NCBI GenBank assembly: GCA_900544255.1
Contig: UQUM01000014.1
Coordinates: forward strand, 1-51,682
DNA length: 51,682 nucleotides
Direction: 5' to 3'
From: an uncultured Sutterella sp.
GTDB taxonomy: Bacteria > Pseudomonadota > Gammaproteobacteria > Burkholderiales > Burkholderiaceae_F
Positions 33,422 to 42,273 of this stretch are shown in pieces (the stretch's first letter is position 1; each line of letters starts with the position of its first letter). A program made the position numbers and the translations under genes. The notes below the pieces were generated by a model that saw nothing but the letters and a program-made list of their open reading frames with translations, did not search any database and was not told where the DNA came from.

Positions 33422-35745
33422 TGAGGGCCTCCTTGGTTCATCAGGCGCTGACGGGTGACGACGATTTGACCGAAACTCACGGCACCGTCACCCGGCGGCA
33501 GTTTTTGCGGGAGGTAACACGTGAATCCCCGGCGGGCTAAGAGTGCCGGCACGTCGCGTGAGAGCGTGCGGTTTAAAAAAACGCCGCCCGCAAGGCACAC
33601 GGGAGCAGTCGGATCGGGGATGAGTGACGCAGCCCAATGGGTAAGTCCGGCGGCAACGGTGGTTTCAAAGTCGGCAGCGCTTTGTCGGACGTCAAAATCC
33701 GGGGAGAGACGATCTTGGATAAGGTGAGCAAAAAGCGGCGTGAAGTCAAGGATGCCGTCGGCGACGTGCCAGGCGTCGGGGACAACGTGCCCCTCACGGT
33801 TAAATCCCGCACTTTCGAGCATCACGGCGGCGTAGGCATCATCTCGAACGGTCTCGACGAGCCCCAAAATCGCGGCTGCGGCGTCAAACAGTCGGCCGAG
33901 ACTCGTCGTGCGGCCGGAGAGCCGGAAATTCGTGATGAGTTCTCGGATCGGTTGCCCTCGAAATGCCGGCCAGAGGGTTTCGATGACGTCACCCCGAAGG
34001 GCCTCAAGGCACATCACGGCTCCCATCCGGCGCGGTTCCCTGACGGCTTGATCTCCGCCGGGAAGGGCGATCTCCTTTAAGTGGCCGACGCGATCGAAGG
34101 TGCCGTTCGGGAATAGGTGGAGAAGTTCGCCGCCCCAGGCGGCACCGTCTTCCCCGAGCCCCGTACCGTCCATGGCGAGTCCCCAGACGTCGCGGTGAGT
34201 GAGTCCGTATTCCCCGGCGACGGCAGCGATGTGCGCGTGGTGATGTTGGACGAGAATGAGGGGAAGTCCCTTTTCGGACGCCTGCCGGGCGGCTTCGCGG
34301 GCGGCGAAAAAGTCGGGATGCCGGTCGCAGGCGTGGGCTTCGGGCGTCACGTCGAGGAGCTCGAGAAAATGCGAGACGGACGTTCGTAGCGCCGCGCACG
34401 TCTCAGGCGTATCGGTGTCGCCGATGTGTTCCGTGAGAAAAGCCTCGGTGCCGCGCGTGATGCAGGCCGTGTTTTTAAGAAAAGCGCCCCAGGCGACGAC
34501 GTCGGGCCCTTGGGAAATAGGGAGACTCAAAGGTGTCAGACCTCGGGCGCGGCGGACGGTGCGCACGACGTCCGACGCATCTCGCACGACGGAGTCGTCG
34601 CAGCGCGCGACGATGGGGCGGTCGTTAAGAAGAAGTGCGTCGGCAATACCGGAAAGACGTTCATAGGCTTCGCGGTTGTCCGTCACCAGCGGGTCGCCTG
34701 CGGGATTGGCGCTCGTCATGACGAAAACGTCGGAATAAGCGGTGTCGGCAAGGCCTCCGACGGGACGCCCTGCGGCTTCAAAAAAAAGGAGCAGATGTAC
34801 CGGGGCGTAGGGGAGCATCAGGCCGATTTCAGCGTAACAGGGGGCAACGGAGGGCGCAATCAAGCGGCGGCAGTCGTCCGTTTTCGGCGCGAGCACGATG
34901 GGGTGCGACGGTGACGTGAGGGCGGTCAATCCTGCGTCAGACAAGTGAGCGAGCGTTCGGGCGGAGGCCACGTTGGCGCACATCACGGCCAACGCTTTTT
35001 CGCTGCGGCCTTTGCGGCGCCTCAAAGTCTCAACGGCCGTGTTGTTTCCGGCATCACACACCAAGTGAAACCCTCCGAGCCCTTTGACGGCCACGATCTT
35101 TCCGGCACGAATGAAACGCAGGGTTTCCGTGATTGGGTCACCCGGAAGCGGGCGACCCTCTGCATCGGTGAGAGTGAGTTTCGGGCCGCACCGCGGGCAC
35201 GCATTAGGTTGCGCATGAAAACGCCGGTCAGCGGGATCGTCGTACTCTCGTCGGCAGGCCGGACACATCGTGAATCCTGCCATTGAGGTGGTCTGCCGGT
35301 CGTAGGGGATGCGGCGCGTGATCGTAAAGCGCGGGCCGCAGTGGGTGCAGTTCGTGAAGGCGTACCGGTAGCGGCGGTTTTGGGGATCAAAAATCTCCCG
35401 GGTGCACGCCGGGCACGTGGCGGCGTCGGGGGTGACGAGGGTTCGGGCGCGACCCGCGCGGCTTTCGGTGATGACGAAGTCCGTGTCGCCTCGGGGTGCT
35501 TCGATCCTCACGCGTTCAATGCCGTCAATTCGAGCGAGAGGAGCCTCGCGCGCCACGTCGCGGCGCAGGGTTTCGGAAAAAAGCGCGAGCTGCTCCGCAT
35601 CGCCTTCGACGACGGCCGTGACGCCTTGCGCGTCGTTGTAGACGCAGCCCGTCAAATGAAGGCGTTTTGCCGTGCGCCAGAGCGTCGGACGAAAGCCCAC
35701 GCCCTGAACGAGGCCCGTAAGGCGGTAGGTTTCGCGGGATTTCAT
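33412..35745 (-). CDS. hypF: Carbamoyltransferase HypF
   Basis: A 777-residue multidomain enzyme making and transferring the carbamoyl group for the CN ligands. Order: acylphosphatase-like domain (LTGLVQGVGFRPTLWR, residues about 8-23), a zinc-finger region with four CxxC-type pairs (about 108-185), the YrdC-like domain (about 195-385) and the Kae1-like carbamoyltransferase domain with HHHAH and LAGGVFLN. The ATG at 35745 with AAGGAGT is chosen over the run-in frame to 35808. Ten nucleotides after hypB. Confidence 0.95.
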   Translation of the reverse strand: MKSRETYRLTGLVQGVGFRPTLWRTAKRLHLTGCVYNDAQGVTAVVEGDAEQLALFSETLRRDVAREAPLARIDGIERVRIEAPRGDTDFVITESRAGRARTLVTPDAATCPACTREIFDPQNRRYRYAFTNCTHCGPRFTITRRIPYDRQTTSMAGFTMCPACRREYDDPADRRFHAQPNACPRCGPKLTLTDAEGRPLPGDPITETLRFIRAGKIVAVKGLGGFHLVCDAGNNTAVETLRRRKGRSEKALAVMCANVASARTLAHLSDAGLTALTSPSHPIVLAPKTDDCRRLIAPSVAPCYAEIGLMLPYAPVHLLLFFEAAGRPVGGLADTAYSDVFVMTSANPAGDPLVTDNREAYERLSGIADALLLNDRPIVARCDDSVVRDASDVVRTVRRARGLTPLSLPISQGPDVVAWGAFLKNTACITRGTEAFLTEHIGDTDTPETCAALRTSVSHFLELLDVTPEAHACDRHPDFFAAREAARQASEKGLPLILVQHHHAHIAAVAGEYGLTHRDVWGLAMDGTGLGEDGAAWGGELLHLFPNGTFDRVGHLKEIALPGGDQAVREPRRMGAVMCLEALRGDVIETLWPAFRGQPIRELITNFRLSGRTTSLGRLFDAAAAILGLVETVRDDAYAAVMLESAGFNREGHVVPDAWHVADGILDFTPLFAHLIQDRLSPDFDVRQSAADFETTVAAGLTHWAASLIPDPTAPVCLAGGVFLNRTLSRDVPALLARRGFTCYLPQKLPPGDGAVSFGQIVVTRQRLMNQGGPQCV

Positions 35746-35755
35746 GGGGTACTCC

Positions 35756-36481
35756 TTAAAGGGACGCGGCGGCGAGCTGCGCTTGTAACCACCGGCACCA
35801 GGCGTCAAGCCCCACGCCTGTGACGGCGGAAAGCCTCAAAACGGTCACTCGCGGATTGATGCGGCGGGCGTAGGTTTCGCAGCGGTCAAGATCAAAGCGG
35901 ACGTACGGCGCAAGATCCGTCTTGTTGATGATGACAAGGTCGGCAGCTGCGAACATGTCGGGGTATTTGAGCGGTTTGTCGTCGCCTTCGGTGACGGAAA
36001 TCAAGGCCACTTTATGCGCTTCACCGAGATCGAATTCCGCCGGGCAGACGAGATTGCCGACGTTTTCAATGAAAAGCACCGAACGGTCGGCAGGATTGAG
36101 TTTCGGGAGTGCCGTGAGAATCTGCTGAGCTTCCAAATGGCAGCCTCGACCGGTGTTGATCTGAACGGCATGAGCGCCCGCGGCCTCAATGCGGCGGGCA
36201 TCGTTGTCGGTCGCAAGATCCCCTTCGATGACGGCCAAGGGCACTTCGGCCATCAGGGGATGTCGGACGGTGGCCGAGAGGAGTTCCGTTTTGCCGGATC
36301 CCGGGGAACTCACGAGGTTGAGCGTGAGAATCCGATGTTGTCGAAAGAAGGTGCGTAAAAGTGCGGCGTCCGCGTTGTTTCTCGCGAGAATGTCTTCTTC
36401 GACACGAACCGAGCGGGTTTTCTCCGGGTATGAATTCGGATGAGCTTGATGGGTATGGCCGCAGCCGCAGGTGGTGCACAT
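35756..36481 (-). CDS. hypB: Hydrogenase nickel incorporation GTPase HypB
   Basis: A 241-residue SIMIBI-class GTPase that drives nickel insertion. The N-terminal CTTCGCG provides the high-affinity Ni site (Cys2, Cys5, Cys7), followed by only a few His residues (GHTHQAH), not the long His-rich nickel-storage stretch of some homologues. P-loop SSPGSGKTEL, GDLATDNDA and the NKTDL guanine-binding motif are all present. Situated between hypA and hypF. Confidence 0.96.
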   Translation of the reverse strand: MCTTCGCGHTHQAHPNSYPEKTRSVRVEEDILARNNADAALLRTFFRQHRILTLNLVSSPGSGKTELLSATVRHPLMAEVPLAVIEGDLATDNDARRIEAAGAHAVQINTGRGCHLEAQQILTALPKLNPADRSVLFIENVGNLVCPAEFDLGEAHKVALISVTEGDDKPLKYPDMFAAADLVIINKTDLAPYVRFDLDRCETYARRINPRVTVLRLSAVTGVGLDAWCRWLQAQLAAASL

Positions 36482-36492
36482 AGTGATTTCCT

Positions 36493-36849
36493 TCAGGTTG
36501 TCGGGGTTTCAGGAATTTCAAAATCCAAGACTTTGAGTTCATGGCCCGCCACCGGTGCCAGGTGCCAGCCGCCGCACACGGGACAGGCATCGCCGTGCCG
36601 GAGGAGGGTGACGGTTTTGCCGCAGGTAAGGCACCAGGCGCGTCCCGGCGGCCGTTCGATATGAAGTTCTGCGCCCTCAAGAATCGTCTTCCGTGTGACG
36701 GACGGCCACGCAAAGAGAAGGGCCTCACAGTCCACGCCCGCGAGTTTTCCCACGGCGACCCGTACTGAGAGAATGCGGGGAACGGACTCGTTTCCGAGGG
36801 TTTTAAGAACGGCGGACACAATGCCTTCGGCAATCGAGACTTCATGCAT
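36493..36849 (-). CDS. hypA: Hydrogenase nickel chaperone HypA
   Basis: A 118-residue nickel metallochaperone. The MHEVSIAE start provides the Ni-binding His2. Zinc site CLTCG...CPVCGG is intact. It hands nickel to the large-subunit precursor together with HypB. Its start overlaps the hupK stop by 8 nt; 11 nt separate it from hypB. Confidence 0.95.
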   Translation of the reverse strand: MHEVSIAEGIVSAVLKTLGNESVPRILSVRVAVGKLAGVDCEALLFAWPSVTRKTILEGAELHIERPPGRAWCLTCGKTVTLLRHGDACPVCGGWHLAPVAGHELKVLDFEIPETPTT

Positions 36850-37936
36850 CGGTAGCCTCCGTAAGGTGAAAAGAGAGGTTGCAGGGCACGCAGGGATCGA
36901 ACCCCGTCGTTACCCAACGGGCTTTGCCGGCAAAATCGGCGGCGTCGGTAAAGGGCAGAGCGGAGAGGAGCGTGCGGCAGGGACCGTCGGGCGCGAAATT
37001 CCAGTCGGTGGGCGTCACGATACGGACGCGTTCGGCGCGCTGCTTTTCATTGACGCTCACCTGATAGAGGAGCGTGCCGCGGGCGGTGGCAACGAGTGCC
37101 GTTCCTTCGTGATCGCCGGTGGGCAGGGCGTGCACGAGCGAAATTGACGATGCAGTTGCCGTGAGAGTCAAGAGTTCCGTGAGTCGTGCGGCGAAAAGCG
37201 TGAGGAGCGCAGGCGCAGACGACAGGTTCCGGATAAGCGGGTGCTCAGCTTCCCGCACGAACGCCCCGGTGGCTTGGGAAACACCTTCGGCGGTGGGGGT
37301 CGTCGCTACGAAATCGGGCGCTTTAAGCCAACGGGCGGCTTCGGTGGGGGAAGCGGTGAAACTGCGGGTGCTGAGGGGCGTATTCCCGATGTCGGAAGCG
37401 AAAAGTGCCTGCAACATTCGAGCCGGTGCAGTCGAGGTGCTTTGTGCCCAGCGGGTCAAGGCCTGCCGCGTGGTGATTTCGTTCAAGCGTTCCGGCGGCA
37501 TACCGGTGACGAAGCGGGTAATGAAGGGACGGATGAGCGCTGTAGCGCCGGCAGAATCCGGCGCGGCTTCCAAACAGTTTCTGAGGTGGCCCAAGGCTGC
37601 GGGATCCGACAGGGGCGCCGTTCCTAGGGTCCGCGGGGCGTCAAACGTGAGAAATCGGAGGTGTTCCCAGAGGATTTCCCGCTGCAGCGAAAGCGGCGCG
37701 GCTCGGACGACGGTACCTTGGGCGGCGGCGAGTGCACTTTTCCACGCGGTGCGGTGGGCTTCCGGACACAGCGCGTGAAGTGTCGCGAGACGGGATTCGA
37801 CGTCGCGCGACCGGATGTCGCACCCCGTGAGCCAGCGTGCTACGGCCTCGGTGCGGGATGAGCGTACGGTGATGGATAGCGCACGTCCGTGGTTCAGGCG
37901 TCGTACGCTGATGAGAATACGGCCGGTATCAAACAT
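36842..37936 (-). CDS. hupK: HupK/HoxV-like hydrogenase assembly protein (large-subunit paralogue)
   Basis: A 364-residue protein related to [NiFe] hydrogenase large subunits, but with only the C-terminal motif, GFDPCVPCNLSFH, and no N-terminal RxCxxC. This is the pattern of HupK/HoxV, a scaffold that carries the Fe(CN)2CO unit to oxygen-tolerant membrane hydrogenases. The ATG at 37936 overlaps hupJ by 8 nt; the ORF to 37984 is a run-in. Its presence fits maturation of a hydrogenase-1-type enzyme under oxygen. Confidence 0.82.
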   Translation of the reverse strand: MFDTGRILISVRRLNHGRALSITVRSSRTEAVARWLTGCDIRSRDVESRLATLHALCPEAHRTAWKSALAAAQGTVVRAAPLSLQREILWEHLRFLTFDAPRTLGTAPLSDPAALGHLRNCLEAAPDSAGATALIRPFITRFVTGMPPERLNEITTRQALTRWAQSTSTAPARMLQALFASDIGNTPLSTRSFTASPTEAARWLKAPDFVATTPTAEGVSQATGAFVREAEHPLIRNLSSAPALLTLFAARLTELLTLTATASSISLVHALPTGDHEGTALVATARGTLLYQVSVNEKQRAERVRIVTPTDWNFAPDGPCRTLLSALPFTDAADFAGKARWVTTGFDPCVPCNLSFHLTEATDA

Positions 37937-38420
37937 GACGGCACCCCTCGAGGTTTCCGGTAAGAAACGCCCGACGAGAACCATTGACGGTTTCGGCCTT
38001 GACGGGCGTCGTCATGAGGGTGAGACACGTCCGGGCAAAGGCGGCTGCAGCGACGTCATCTTCGAAATCCCTTACCGGACTTTTAAGGGAACAAAGGAGG
38101 GCGCCGCCCAAGACGTCATCAGCGGTGGCCAGAAACCTAAAACGGCCGCCCGGCAGGTCGACGAGGTATTCGGCGCCGGCAGAATGAGACGTCCATTGCG
38201 AGCGGTTGCCGCAGGCGCAGACCGCCACGACCGACCAAGGCGTCGCGACGACACCGAGCCAGTGAGATCCGACGCGCACGAAGGGGAGCGCTTGTACCGT
38301 GAGGTGCGGCGCGAGAATCGGCAGTCCCTGCATTTTTTCGCGGAGCACGGCGGTAAACCCATTAACGAAAAAGGTCGCGGGATTTTCCGAAAAGGAGCGC
38401 AACAGACCGGTATCCGTCAT
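37929..38420 (-). CDS. hupJ: HybE/HupJ-family [NiFe] hydrogenase assembly chaperone
   Basis: A 163-residue protein matching the NiFe-hydrogenase_HybE family: FVNGFTAVLREKMQGLPIL near residue 18, LGVVATPW, LPGGRFRF and CSLKSPVRDFED, with SRRAFLTG at the C terminus. Family members assist processing or joining of the subunits before Tat export. The ATG at 38420 overlaps the rubredoxin stop (ATGA); the open frame upstream to 38678 is a run-in. Confidence 0.88.
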   Translation of the reverse strand: MTDTGLLRSFSENPATFFVNGFTAVLREKMQGLPILAPHLTVQALPFVRVGSHWLGVVATPWSVVAVCACGNRSQWTSHSAGAEYLVDLPGGRFRFLATADDVLGGALLCSLKSPVRDFEDDVAAAAFARTCLTLMTTPVKAETVNGSRRAFLTGNLEGCRHV

Positions 38421-38671
38421 TGTTCGTCTCCTTCGGGGGCCGAAAGCGGCAGGAAGGTGTCGCGTTCGGCCCCGCACCGGGGACAACCCCAGTCGGCAGG
38501 GAGCGCTGCAAAAGAGGTTCCGGGCGGCGTGTCGGTTTCGGGACACCCCTTTGCCGGCACATACACGTACCAACAGACGCGGCACTGCATGGCAGGGCTT
38601 TCGGCCGCTCGTCGGGTTCGCTCCGCCGTGAGACGCTGAAAGACTTCGGCCGCGTTCACAAATTGCGTCAT
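38417..38671 (-). CDS. hupI: Rubredoxin (HupI/HoxR type)
   Basis: An 84-residue protein with a C-terminal rubredoxin domain: CRVCWYVY and WGCPRCGAE give the four Fe-binding Cys, preceded by an N-terminal extension of about 25 residues. In hup operons the rubredoxin helps make the small-subunit iron-sulphur clusters under oxygen. GGGAGG precedes the ATG at 38671, which overlaps the hyaF stop (ATGA). Confidence 0.9.
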   Translation of the reverse strand: MTQFVNAAEVFQRLTAERTRRAAESPAMQCRVCWYVYVPAKGCPETDTPPGTSFAALPADWGCPRCGAERDTFLPLSAPEGDEQ

Positions 38672-39480
38672 GGTGCACCTCCCAGGCGCCTCGTCGCGAG
38701 GTCGCTTTGAAGCCAACCGATAAGAGAGGACAGGGCTTTTAAGGTCTCGGGCCAGTCATCAAGCCCCGCCGGAATCTCGGGCGGAATGAGTGTGACGGAG
38801 AGGGCGTCCAAGAGCGGTTTCCCTTGGTTATTGAACACGCGGGTGCGCCACAGGCCCTTTACTCGAGTCGAATCAATGCGCGTTTTGGCAAAACCCGAAA
38901 TCTCCGCCGTCGTTTTGCCGGAACCCAGTGCGGCGAGAAGAAAATTCATGTCCGCCGGGGAAAGGGGCTGGTGCAGCAGATCCCATTGAGGTACGGCAGA
39001 TTCCGGAACGACGGAGAGGTCAGCCCGGTAGAGGGCTTCCTTTAGTTCGGTGAGAAGAGCCGGAGCGGCGGTGAGGCCTGCAGGCCATTTTTTCGGAAGA
39101 GTGATATTGCTGTCACCCGCTGATACGGCGGCGATGACGCACCGTGGGATGCGACCTGCGACAAGTGATGTTTGAGGGCCGATTTTGAGTTTCCACACGC
39201 CGGGTAATCCCGTTTCGTCTGCTCGGGCTTCGCCGCCGTAAAGGTGCAGTGTGACTTCGCCGCGCCCCAAGGTTTGAAAAAGGAAAAGGGCGGCGTCGGG
39301 CGTTAGTTGGGCGAGGTCATCTACCCAGTGAACGTCATCCCCGTCGGCGAGGCCTTTTTTGAGGGCGTTCTGCAGGGATTTCAAAAGACGCAGGGTTTGT
39401 CGTGCCGCCGCACTTTCTTCGGCGGCGGTGAGCCCCGTGACGGCGGCTGGAGTCCGAAGGCGAGTTTCGTGGTTTTTCAT
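38668..39480 (-). CDS. hyaF: Hydrogenase expression/formation protein HyaF/HupH
   Basis: A 270-residue protein of the HupH/HyaF family, with two similar halves, including LLHQPLSPADMNFLLAALGSG and TRVKGLWRTRVFN in the C-terminal half. Known members act in maturation of the Fe-S-containing small subunit. GAGGAGG lies upstream of the ATG; ATGA overlap with the rubredoxin gene. Confidence 0.88.
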   Translation of the reverse strand: MKNHETRLRTPAAVTGLTAAEESAAARQTLRLLKSLQNALKKGLADGDDVHWVDDLAQLTPDAALFLFQTLGRGEVTLHLYGGEARADETGLPGVWKLKIGPQTSLVAGRIPRCVIAAVSAGDSNITLPKKWPAGLTAAPALLTELKEALYRADLSVVPESAVPQWDLLHQPLSPADMNFLLAALGSGKTTAEISGFAKTRIDSTRVKGLWRTRVFNNQGKPLLDALSVTLIPPEIPAGLDDWPETLKALSSLIGWLQSDLATRRLGGAP

Positions 39481-39508
39481 ACAAGCCTCCTCAATCGGAG
39501 GATTTCAG

Positions 39509-39964
39509 TCAAATCGATCGGATGACGATTGTTTTTCGATTTTGGGCGGTTTCGGTCAAAAGACGAACGAAAGCGTTGCGGTAACCGTCCCAGGTCTGAA
39601 GTCCCTCTACGGCACCGATATAGCGACCGTCGATAAAAAGAAGGACGGCGGGAAGCCGGTAAATTCCGAATGTGCCGGCGATCATGCGCCCGTCCGTGAA
39701 ATCGGTAAAGCCTGCGGCGTTGAGCGCATCTTCAAAGGTTGCCGCCAAATCCGGCGCCAGGGCGGCCAGATCAAGCGTTTCTTTCCGAACCGACGGATCA
39801 TCCGCTGCAAAGAGGACGTTGAGGCCCGGTGCGGACGTAAAACGCCGGACGTTTTCCCGGGTGACGCGCACAAAAGCCCCTACCGACCATAAACGGTGGA
39901 AAACCGGGTAAGCCGACGGTTGCTTTTTTGAGGTCGAGGTCGGCCAGACAGAGTGAAGCTGCAT
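39509..39964 (-). CDS. hyaE: Thioredoxin-fold small-subunit chaperone HyaE/HupG
   Basis: A 151-residue thioredoxin-like protein lacking the CxxC redox motif, as usual for HyaE/HupG/HoxO, which bind the Tat signal of the small subunit. GIYRLPAVLLFIDGRYIGAVEGLQTWD is split here into its recognisable RLPAVLLF and GAVEGLQTWD parts. The ATG at 39964 has a GGAGGG ribosome site. First gene of the second half of the hydrogenase cluster. Confidence 0.86.
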   Translation of the reverse strand: MQLHSVWPTSTSKKQPSAYPVFHRLWSVGAFVRVTRENVRRFTSAPGLNVLFAADDPSVRKETLDLAALAPDLAATFEDALNAAGFTDFTDGRMIAGTFGIYRLPAVLLFIDGRYIGAVEGLQTWDGYRNAFVRLLTETAQNRKTIVIRSI

Positions 39965-40433
39965 AACAAGTCCCTCCGTCACGAAGGAGTAATTCGGCAC
40001 TTGTTTGTTGCCAACCGTTGAGGATTTTGTAGGGATTCTTCTAATAATCCAACTTTATCCTTTCTGTTAGCAAACATTATGCCCTTCGCGGGAGTGAATG
40101 GAATCGGTGATTCGTCAGGGTAAATACTGATTCGGAGAAAATAGGAGCGCTTGATACGGAAATTGGGTGTGCTTAAAAAATAGGCACGAGCGTAACAAGT
40201 TGAAATCGCATCGGTTTTTATCGGTAAAGAGCGAATGTCCACAGAAATGGTGGATAAGCGAGAATAAGTTTTTCCGAAGGTCAAGCGGTGTCTTGCCGGC
40301 GTCAGTGGGGGCACGGACGGGGTTCGTATCAGTGGCGACGCAAAAAAGCCGTTGACGACGCGAGGTCGGCACACCTAAACCGTCAAACCATCCTCATTAC
40401 AATTCGGCGCTGAATTTTGGTTGGGAGCTTGCT
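39965..40433. other. Divergent promoter region between hyaE and truC
   Basis: No gene is seen in this 469-nt stretch, which is AT-richer than its surroundings. A candidate minus-strand promoter is listed separately. On the plus strand a TTGACG at 40352-40357 and a TACAAT at 40398-40403 are present but not at a proper mutual spacing. A small hairpin (TCCAC/GTGGA arms) lies near 40238-40256. Confidence 0.4.
40044..40073 (-). promoter_or_regulatory. Candidate sigma70 promoter for hyaE-hypE operon
   Basis: On the minus strand TTGCTA (40073-40068) and GATTAT (40049-40044) are spaced by 18 nt, each matching consensus at four of six positions, about 80 nt upstream of the hyaE start. No FNR or sigma54 site was recognised. 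Confidence 0.3.
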
Positions 40434-41240
40434 ATGCAGAAAGCGCAGCCGGTGCCGACGGTCTCGTCGCTTTATGAAGATGAGTCGATCGGCGTCGTGA
40501 TGAAAAGTCCGCGTCTCTTGGTGCACCGCAGCGAAGTAGCGCCGCGGGAAGAACGGTTTGCGCTGCAGCTTGCGCGTGATCTCTTCGGCCGCCGCGTCTA
40601 TGCCGCGCATCGGCTCGATCGCGGAACGTCCGGCGTATTGGTCTTTGCGTTTGACCCGCAGACCGCGGCGGCGATGGAAAAAGCCTGGGCCGCGGGCGCG
40701 GTTCGTAAGCGATATGCCCTTTTGGTGCGCGGCTGGTTGGACGGGGCGACGGTGATTGATCATCCCTTGAAGCCGGTGGAAGACGCGTACCTGCGGGTGC
40801 AGAAAACGGAACCTCAGACTGCGGTGACGACGGTGACGGCGTGGGGGCGGCGGGTGATTCCGGTGCCGTTCGGCGGGTTTGACTCGATTCGGGTAAGTCT
40901 CGCGGCGTGCGAGCCGCTTACCGGACGACGACATCAGATTCGGCGCCATATGAAGCACGCCGCGCATCCGATTTTTGGGGATGCTACTTACGGCAAGGGC
41001 CCCTTAAACCGGACGGCGGCTGCTTGGTGGGGAACGGATCGCCTGATGCTGCACTGCGCCCGAATGGCGTTTCCGCATCCGGTGAGCGGGGTGATGGTGG
41101 ACGTGACGGCGGTGCCTGATGCGGAGTTCGCGCGGGCTTTGGCGGCCTTAGACCTCACGGATGCCTACAATACGGGAGTTTACGCGCCTTGGGAGCCGCG
41201 TCCCCTCGCAATAACTGCAACGGAAGGAACAAACGAATGA
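40434..41240 (+). CDS. truC: tRNA pseudouridine(65) synthase TruC
   Basis: A 268-residue RluA-superfamily pseudouridine synthase. AAHRLDRGTSGVLVFA contains the catalytic Asp; KRYALLVRGWL and GRRHQIRRHMKHAAHPIFGD are typical. The VHRSEVAPREE region and single-domain architecture without an S4 domain resemble TruC, which modifies U65 in tRNA, more than RluC or RluD. The 3' end overlaps yggS by ATGA. Its location on the opposite strand inside the hydrogenase cluster is unusual. Confidence 0.87.
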   Translation: MQKAQPVPTVSSLYEDESIGVVMKSPRLLVHRSEVAPREERFALQLARDLFGRRVYAAHRLDRGTSGVLVFAFDPQTAAAMEKAWAAGAVRKRYALLVRGWLDGATVIDHPLKPVEDAYLRVQKTEPQTAVTTVTAWGRRVIPVPFGGFDSIRVSLAACEPLTGRRHQIRRHMKHAAHPIFGDATYGKGPLNRTAAAWWGTDRLMLHCARMAFPHPVSGVMVDVTAVPDAEFARALAALDLTDAYNTGVYAPWEPRPLAITATEGTNE

Positions 41241-41950
41241 AGGATTGGACGCCCGTAAAAGAGCGATTGACGGCGGTAATGGCCCGGCTGAGCCGGGCGG
41301 ATCAGAAAAACGGTTCTCTCACGGAACTTTTGGCCGTTTCAAAGACGTTTCCGCCGGAAGCCGTGTTGGCCGCGGCCGAAATGGGACAGCGGGCATTCGG
41401 TGAAAACTACGCGCAGGAAGGTTGCGACAAGATAGAGTGGTTTCGGACGAATCACCCGGAACTGCCGCTCGTGTGGCATTTCATCGGCCCCCTGCAGTCC
41501 AATAAAACAAAGATTGTGGCCGAGCATTTCGATTGGGTGGAAAGCATTGACCGCGTCAAAATCGCGCAGCGCCTCAACGATCAGCGCCCGATGACGAAAG
41601 ATAAGCTCAACGTGTTGATTGAAGTCAACATTGACGGCGAGGCGACGAAGAGCGGCGTAAAACCTGAAGATCTCGACGCCATTTTGGAAGCGGTTGCCGC
41701 CATGCCCAACCTTCGTCTGCGGGGGTTGATGACGATTCCGGCGCCGGCCGATACCCGTGAAGGAAAACTCGTTCCCCTAACTGCCATGCGCGCGCTCTAC
41801 GATCGGTACTCCGAAACCTACGGATTTGACGTTTTGTCGATGGGGATGAGCGCCGACATGGAAGAAGCCGTTGAAGCCGGTGCGACCCAAGTCCGGGTAG
41901 GAAGCGCGATTTTCGGGGCGCGTCACTATCCCGCAAAACCTGCGGTCTGA
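41237..41950 (+). CDS. yggS: PLP-binding homeostasis protein, YggS/PROSC family
   Basis: A 237-residue pyridoxal-phosphate-binding protein with a single TIM-barrel domain like alanine racemase N-domain. LLAVSKTFPPEA holds the PLP Lys, followed by GENYAQE, WHFIGPLQSNK and LSMGMSADMEEAVEAGATQVRVGSAIFG (in separate parts), all classic. It controls cellular PLP supply. Start ATG at 41237 overlaps the truC stop. Its stop lies only 2 nt from the converging hupF stop with no terminator between them. Confidence 0.95.
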   Translation: MKDWTPVKERLTAVMARLSRADQKNGSLTELLAVSKTFPPEAVLAAAEMGQRAFGENYAQEGCDKIEWFRTNHPELPLVWHFIGPLQSNKTKIVAEHFDWVESIDRVKIAQRLNDQRPMTKDKLNVLIEVNIDGEATKSGVKPEDLDAILEAVAAMPNLRLRGLMTIPAPADTREGKLVPLTAMRALYDRYSETYGFDVLSMGMSADMEEAVEAGATQVRVGSAIFGARHYPAKPAV

Positions 41951-41952
41951 CG

Positions 41953-42261
41953 TCAGCGGGCGCTGGGCCTCAGGTGCGGCGGGAGTTCCCCGGTATGTTC
42001 GAGAATGTCCGCAAAGGCAGTCTCCACGTCCGCAGGGCTCCCCGTCATGGCGGCATCTACACAAGTGAGTGCCGCCTCGATCTGTCGGGCTTCGGTTTCG
42101 TCCGTCCGTCGGAGAATCGCCTCGCGGAAAACGAGTACGTAATCACCGACGGCAACGGATCCGACGAGAGCCGTGTCGGCCCAAAGGCTTTTTCCGGGGC
42201 GCTCGCATCGGGCGAGCATGCCGTTAAGCGCAGTAACCCGCATCGGAAGAGCAATGCACAT
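41953..42261 (-). CDS. hupF: HupF-type HypC paralogue
   Basis: A 102-residue HypC-family chaperone (MCIALPMRV start with essential Cys2, VGDYVLVFREAILR core) with a longer helical C-terminal tail than HypC. HupF/HoxL members team with HupK in maturation of large subunits under oxygen. It ends the first hydrogenase gene block, 12 nt after hyaD. Confidence 0.9.
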   Translation of the reverse strand: MCIALPMRVTALNGMLARCERPGKSLWADTALVGSVAVGDYVLVFREAILRRTDETEARQIEAALTCVDAAMTGSPADVETAFADILEHTGELPPHLRPSAR

Positions 42262-42273
42262 GCTGATTTCCTT

